From assembly GCA_963638105.1 (NCBI GenBank), contig CAVHPP010000038.1, positions 1 through 5,533 on the forward strand: a DNA stretch of 5,533 bases. Direction: 5' to 3'. Below are positions 5,334-5,533 of this stretch, piece by piece; positions within the stretch are counted from its first letter, which is position 1, and every line of letters starts with the position of its first letter. The position numbers and the translations under genes were made by a program. The stretch is from CAG-217 sp963638105 (lineage in GTDB: Bacteria; Bacillota; Clostridia; Oscillospirales; Acutalibacteraceae). Below the pieces are notes generated by a model that was not told the origin of the DNA, did not search any database, and saw nothing but the letters and a program-made list of their open reading frames with translations.

Positions 5334-5533
5334 TTACAGCAGTTTGCGGCCCATAATGACGCCCATCACAGAGGCCATCATCAACCCGCGGGTCCAACCG
5401 CTGGAGTCGCCCAGACAGTGCAGGCCCTCTACGCTGGTGTTAAAGTCCGTGTCCATCTTAATCCGGTTGGAATAGAACTTCAGCTCCGGGGAATACAGCA
5501 GCGTTTCATAAGAGGCAAAGCCCGGCACCACAT
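5334..5533 (-). CDS. C-terminal end of an FAD-dependent oxidoreductase (5' end outside window)
   Basis: Only the last 66 complete codons are visible; the frame is open to the right edge, so no start can be assigned. A GTG at 5531-5529 is internal. The fragment contains YSPELKFYSNRIKMD, then TSVEGLHCLGDSSGWTRG, then LMMASVMGVIMGRKLL. The hLhxhGDxxGxTRG pattern is the C-terminal FAD-binding motif (the 'GD' motif contacting the flavin ribityl or pyrophosphate) of NAD(P)/FAD-dependent dehydrogenases. The closest recall is a group of uncharacterised clostridial flavoproteins with KFYSNR and GDGAGVTRGL. The substrate cannot be inferred from this end. The gene is co-directional with purA, but a terminator and a separate purA promoter lie between them. 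Confidence 0.8.
   Translation of the reverse strand, partial: VVPGFASYETLLYSPELKFYSNRIKMDTDFNTSVEGLHCLGDSSGWTRGLMMASVMGVIMGRKLL

Overview
The window looks like chromosomal DNA from a gut-type Clostridia member (Bacillota, plausibly Oscillospiraceae or Lachnospiraceae). The evidence is a secreted protein built from InlB-type repeat, Ig-like and Fn3 modules, strong AGGAGG-type ribosome binding sites, a clostridial-style divergent PurA, and intergenic GTAGGGG...CCCGC palindromes of a kind I associate with such genomes. The taxonomic placement is inference; there is no rRNA or other decisive marker.

Layout. (1) 1-1589, minus strand: the first 529 codons of a large secreted surface protein that runs off the left edge. 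It has its own ribosome binding site and an extended -10 promoter. (2) 1590-1842: a divergent intergenic region with a promoter facing each way. (3) 1843-3585, plus strand: a protein of about 580 residues with two HTH-like segments at its N-terminus and a long helical C-terminal part of unknown role, probably a transcriptional regulator. (4) 3586-3928: no gene. This stretch is a mosaic of palindromic and direct repeats ending in the terminator of the next gene. (5) 3929-5206, minus strand: purA (adenylosuccinate synthase), a monocistronic-looking unit with its own promoter and terminator. (6) 5207-5333: purA leader and promoter, overlapping the terminator of the upstream gene. (7) 5334-5533, minus strand: the C-terminal end of an FAD-dependent oxidoreductase that enters from the right edge.

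How they relate. purA and the flavoprotein are co-directional but separated by a terminator and a promoter, so they are probably independent units. The surface protein and the regulator are divergently transcribed from promoters about 100 bp apart, which makes local control of the surface protein by the regulator possible but unproven. I see no clear new multi-gene system. The most interesting signals are the palindromic elements, whose stem sequences differ between copies yet stay self-complementary, an apparent insertion of about 96 bp inside one copy, and the large tandem-HTH protein of unknown function.
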